A program made the position numbers and the translations under genes. This document shows, piece by piece, positions 20,383-22,787 of a stretch of 22,787 nucleotides of DNA. Position 1 is the first letter of the stretch. Each line of letters begins with the position of its first letter. This stretch comes from a virus. The stretch lies in IMG/VR virus record IMGVR_UViG_3300005613_000430, positions 1-22,787 of that record. One strand, written 5' to 3'. The notes below the pieces were generated by a model. It worked only from the letters and a program-made list of their open reading frames with translations, had not been told where the DNA came from and made no database searches.

Positions 20383-20539
20383 TGATCTTAGCCTCAATCT
20401 TGGCACGAAGCTTGTCACTACAAGTGTCAATCTTCATATGCAGGTAAGTAGTAGCCAGCTCACGCTTGCTATCAGTAGTAGTGGGATTGTTAAGGACTCC
20501 GTAAAGAGCCCACGCCGGGGTGTTTTCATTCATCTTCAT
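20369..20539 (-). CDS. hypothetical protein, 56 residues
   Basis: The frame MKMNENTPAWALYGVLNNPT continues as a helical, charged protein (SDKLRAKIEAKINEES). AAGGA lies 8 bases before the ATG. It overlaps the lipoprotein start by 14 bases. It is the first gene after the terminator and candidate promoter, so it probably heads a transcript. Function is unknown. Confidence 0.7.
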   Translation of the reverse strand: MKMNENTPAWALYGVLNNPTTTDSKRELATTYLHMKIDTCSDKLRAKIEAKINEES

Positions 20540-20648
20540 TGTGAAATCCTTTTATAGAAATGAGCAGTTTTTCAACATGCTCAGGTTGACACAGTATCAA
20601 TCGCTACCGACAGGATTTACTTTATTAACGGCGATAGTTTATAACGGC

Positions 20649-20659
20649 GTGATAGTGAA
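20649..20659 (-). promoter_or_regulatory. candidate phage promoter or operator motif TTCACTATCAC (copy 2)
   Basis: The minus strand reads GAGTTCACTATCACGCCGTT, sharing an 11-base core with 13274-13284. It lies 110 bases upstream of the next start, just beyond the RNAP 2 terminator, where a new promoter is expected. Nearby, on the plus strand, TAACGGCGATAGT and TAACGGCGTGATAGT form an imperfect direct repeat (about 20627-20656). The remaining bases of the 20540-20728 gap hold no gene that I can support. Confidence 0.4.
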
Positions 20660-20728
20660 CTCTGCAAAAACAACTTAGCAGCTGCTATGGCAAAATCTGC
20701 TATCAGCATAAGAGAGAATCACGACAGT

Positions 20729-20774
20729 CTCTAAAAGCAAAGGGGCGATCCCAGCCATAAGCCAGGACCGCCCC
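20729..20774 (-). terminator. strong intrinsic terminator after RNAP 2
   Basis: On the minus strand GGGGCGGTCCTGGC (20774-20761) pairs with GCTGGGATCGCCCC (20755-20742) over all 14 positions (three G-U pairs), with a 5-base loop, followed by TTTGCTTTT. It lies 8 bases after the RNAP 2 stop, so it should separate the first transcript from the rest. Confidence 0.9.
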
Positions 20775-20782
20775 TGCGGTGG

Positions 20783-22234
20783 TTAGAGTCCAATGCATCG
20801 CCCGATGGGTAGCATTGGAGCGTTTCGTTGAATAGGGAAGTTGCTGAGTTGGCTATGCACTGCAATGTAGCCTTGCTGCACGACACGCTTTAGGTCGAGA
20901 GCCTTGTCTGGGGTAGTGAAGAAAGCATCATGCACTACGCCAAGCGTGCTGTCCCAGTTGTCAATGACGTATCGAACAACAGCGGCATCCAGACTATGCA
21001 CCATGTTAGGCATGGCACCAGCAGCACCTACTGCTTCCTTGGCTTGTTCGTCTTCAGTGATGAGACGCTTGGCAATGAAGCCATCAGGAGTAGTCCAGGC
21101 AAAGACACTCTTATCTGTAATCATGCAATGAGTAAAGTATTGCACACACATGTTACGAAGAATGGCAATGCTTTCGAATTCGTCAAGCATGGTCTTCTGA
21201 CAACGCTTGACAAACTCAACGAGGTCATCATAGGTAAACTGCCGAGTACCGATGAAGATGCTGGATTTGTCATTAGGCACAAAAACGCCTTCGTCAGTCA
21301 GTTCGCCATCGCCGCCATGATCCAGCCAATATCCAGATGCAATACCGTTAGCACCGGATCCATAGCCAGTGAGCATGACAATCTTCTTGGCAAATTGTCG
21401 AGCTTGCCTTTGATTGCCTTTGAACAGTTCATCAGCAATGTCATTTGTTTCTGCCACGTTGACATACAGATCTCCGTCTTTGTCATTGAGTGTGACATTG
21501 ACGGCTTTGGCAAGCTTATTATCGCCCATGATCAGAGCCATGTGTTGGAAGCCCGAGCACGTGGCATCTTGCTCAAGCATGTAATCAGTCTTACCAGTAG
21601 ATGCAATTTCTACAATAGCAAGAGCAGCACGAACAGCCATCCAGTCCAGGGCACCGTTGCCATCAAACTTAGGATTGTCCAGAAAGTCCTTAGCAGCTTT
21701 GATATCAGTAGGCCAGCCCTCATGCTCAAAGATCTTAAGCATATAATCAAGAGCCTCGCCTTCAACAAGCACTGCTTCAGGAGCCGACAGAGACGCTCTG
21801 CTGAGCTTGTTGTTCTGAAGGGATCCCCACTCTCCAGACATGTGATAAACCCTTCCACGCCAATCGTAGAAGGTATCACAATAGATTACTTGGCCACGCT
21901 TGCGGTACAGTGCACGAAAGGTACGCTCAATGGCATCTTGCCAAGTCTTTCGTTGTTCGTCGCCCTTAGGGAATACCTTCGCAAGGTAGTCAATAAAAGT
22001 AGAAGAGACACGGAAGCCTTGCTTAGCCAGCTTATCCAAGACACGATAATGAAGCGTATCTTCAGTAGGAGCAAAGGGGCTACGAGAGATCATCGGTCTG
22101 GTGCTGCCAGGCTTTACGGGTGTATCGCTTGGCAAAGCCTTGTTGAACACACGGCCATCATCTTCAATACCCGTATCAAAATCTGAGTTGATGAATCGGT
22201 TGTATGCAATAGCCGACAGTTCGTTAATGATCAT
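20783..22234 (-). CDS. second T7-family RNA polymerase, N-terminally truncated (RNAP 2)
   Basis: A 483-residue protein with the full catalytic core of single-subunit RNA polymerases: FYDWRGRVYHM (D124-R128), motif A LEQDATCSGFQHMAL (D223), motif B RQFAKKIVMLTGYG (R279, K283, Y291, spaced exactly as T7 R627, K631, Y639), PNMVHSLDAAVV and motif C VVHDAFF (H435, D436). Only 123 residues precede DxRGR against 420 in T7, so the promoter-recognition N-terminal domain is missing. All catalytic residues are kept, arguing against decay. AAGGA precedes the ATG, which overlaps the upstream stop (ATGA). It resembles the large subunit of N4 RNAP II (gp16), which needs a partner. It shares little with RNAP 1 outside motifs. 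Confidence 0.93.
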   Translation of the reverse strand: MIINELSAIAYNRFINSDFDTGIEDDGRVFNKALPSDTPVKPGSTRPMISRSPFAPTEDTLHYRVLDKLAKQGFRVSSTFIDYLAKVFPKGDEQRKTWQDAIERTFRALYRKRGQVIYCDTFYDWRGRVYHMSGEWGSLQNNKLSRASLSAPEAVLVEGEALDYMLKIFEHEGWPTDIKAAKDFLDNPKFDGNGALDWMAVRAALAIVEIASTGKTDYMLEQDATCSGFQHMALIMGDNKLAKAVNVTLNDKDGDLYVNVAETNDIADELFKGNQRQARQFAKKIVMLTGYGSGANGIASGYWLDHGGDGELTDEGVFVPNDKSSIFIGTRQFTYDDLVEFVKRCQKTMLDEFESIAILRNMCVQYFTHCMITDKSVFAWTTPDGFIAKRLITEDEQAKEAVGAAGAMPNMVHSLDAAVVRYVIDNWDSTLGVVHDAFFTTPDKALDLKRVVQQGYIAVHSQLSNFPIQRNAPMLPIGRCIGL

Positions 22235-22446
22235 TCAAGTTCCTTGAGTTGGTTTTCAAGTTCGGTAAGACGAGCACGTTCACGGGCAATGTAGTCTTCG
22301 ACCAGTTCCTTGGTTGGTCGTTCCTCGACAGAATACCAATCATCGGTTGATGAGATGTATTCAGAACAGCACCCACATGATGGAGTCCTGATGTTGATTG
22401 CTCCATCCTTAATCCAGCAGTATTCAACGTCGTTAAGATCAAGCAT
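22231..22446 (-). CDS. hypothetical protein, 71 residues, with Cys-x-Cys-Cys
   Basis: It starts MLDLNDVEYCWIKDGAINIR, has PSCGCC in the middle, and ends in a likely coiled-coil helix (ERARLTELENQLKELE). CxCC plus an earlier Cys may bind zinc. GGAG lies 8 bases before the ATG at 22446. Its end overlaps the RNAP 2 start, so it might be a partner of that truncated polymerase (inference from position only). Confidence 0.65.
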   Translation of the reverse strand: MLDLNDVEYCWIKDGAINIRTPSCGCCSEYISSTDDWYSVEERPTKELVEDYIARERARLTELENQLKELE

Positions 22447-22615
22447 CAATGTGCTCCAGCTTGAGTTCTCTTTCAGCCCAGTACATTTCGATGAAGTTAC
22501 ACAACAGGTTCTCCTCCCAATCAGTTAATGCTCCGCGAGGTGCCTTCAAGATAGTGCGAGCAATCTCGTACATTTTAACGATGCTGTCACTGATGGCTGT
22601 GTTTTCAACCGACAT
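22439..22615 (-). CDS. hypothetical protein, 58 residues
   Basis: It starts MSVENTAISDSIVKMYEIAR and looks all helical, with LTDWEENLLCNFIEMYWAER near the end. The frame is open upstream, but the next gene occupies that DNA; the ATG at 22615 with AAGG about 10 bases upstream is chosen. Unrecognised. Confidence 0.65.
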   Translation of the reverse strand: MSVENTAISDSIVKMYEIARTILKAPRGALTDWEENLLCNFIEMYWAERELKLEHIDA

Positions 22616-22787
22616 AGACGAGTCCCTTCGGCATGGAAGAGATGAAGTAGTTCCACGCTGCGATCTTGCTAAAAGCGTAGCCTTCATCTGAATTGTAATC
22701 ATCCACCCTGTTGGGATGGCAAGCCAGCATGAACAACGCGAAGAGTCGCTGAATGTCCTCACTTGCCACTTCACCAGAGACAAACTG
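22605..22787 (-). CDS. C-terminal end of a protein of unknown function (partial)
   Basis: The last 60 codons of a frame entering from the right edge, with FVSGEVASEDIQRLFALFML, then CHPNRVDDYNSDEGYAF and SKIAAWNYFISSMPKGL, ending at a TGA at 22605. The composition is protein-like and it overlaps the next start by 11 bases in the local style. The start lies outside the window. Whether it is the missing RNAP 2 N-terminal partner cannot be judged here. Confidence 0.6.
   Translation of the reverse strand, partial: QFVSGEVASEDIQRLFALFMLACHPNRVDDYNSDEGYAFSKIAAWNYFISSMPKGLVYVG

Noticed and set aside
20930-22186. 418-codon open frame on the plus strand opposite RNAP 2
   Set aside because: It is fully antisense to a gene with clear catalytic motifs, its translation looks like low-quality Ser/Leu/Ile-rich sequence with no domain, and no other gene lies on the plus strand.
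1-22787. CRISPR array, insertion sequence or transposase
   Set aside because: No regularly spaced repeat-spacer units and no transposase-like frame were seen; the 11-bp array has no spacers.

Overview
The window looks like part of the genome of a lytic, T7-type (podovirus-like) tailed phage. Every gene I can support lies on the minus strand, so transcription runs from base 22787 toward base 1. The replication block keeps the T7 order: single-subunit RNA polymerase, three small unknown genes, a metallophosphoesterase, ssDNA-binding protein, a RusA-type resolvase where T7 has endonuclease I, primase-helicase, family A DNA polymerase, a four-gene insert, and 5'-3' exonuclease running off the left edge. 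I see no integrase or repressor. The host is probably Gram-negative: there is a lipobox protein resembling entericidin, and the phage SSB ends in DDDIPF, the tail of many bacterial SSBs. Gene packing is very tight, with many TAATG, TGATG and ATGA junctions, and base composition leans toward AT.

In transcription order: (1) 22787-20783 holds the end of a gene, two small genes and a second T7-family RNA polymerase that has the full catalytic core but lacks the N-terminal promoter-binding part; a strong terminator follows. (2) 20540-20728 is a short intergenic stretch with a candidate promoter. (3) 20539-19054 holds a small protein, a small lipoprotein, an acidic protein, a lysozyme-like lytic enzyme and a cytosine-methyltransferase-like protein. 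(4) 19051-16131 holds small unknown genes, a CDA-fold deaminase, ThyX and a YubB/Api92-like protein. (5) 16115-15600 encodes a short protein with the C-terminal fold signature of citrate synthase but without two catalytic residues. (6) 15593-13891 is a tRNA region (Lys, a degenerate tRNA-like element, an odd Ile-UAU, Arg, Leu) with very small genes and a 427-base gene-free stretch carrying an 11-bp tandem array, palindromes and inverted repeats. (7) 13877-12402 holds three small genes and a DUF932 protein. (8) 12336-1 is the RNA polymerase and replication/nucleotide block. Inside it, between DNA polymerase and exonuclease, sit a large Cys-rich beta protein, a tiny Cys-x-Cys protein, a permuted-papain-like protein and a dNMP kinase.

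Likely working model (inference): the full-length polymerase transcribes the phage genes. The truncated polymerase, with a missing partner perhaps encoded beyond the right edge, could act at a different stage. ThyX, the deaminase and dNMP kinase adjust nucleotide pools, and the tRNAs support A/T-ending codons. The best candidates for something undescribed are the pair of RNA polymerases, the repeat-rich gene-free region at 15094-15520, and the citrate-synthase-fold protein. All calls come from reading motifs by eye; no database search was run.
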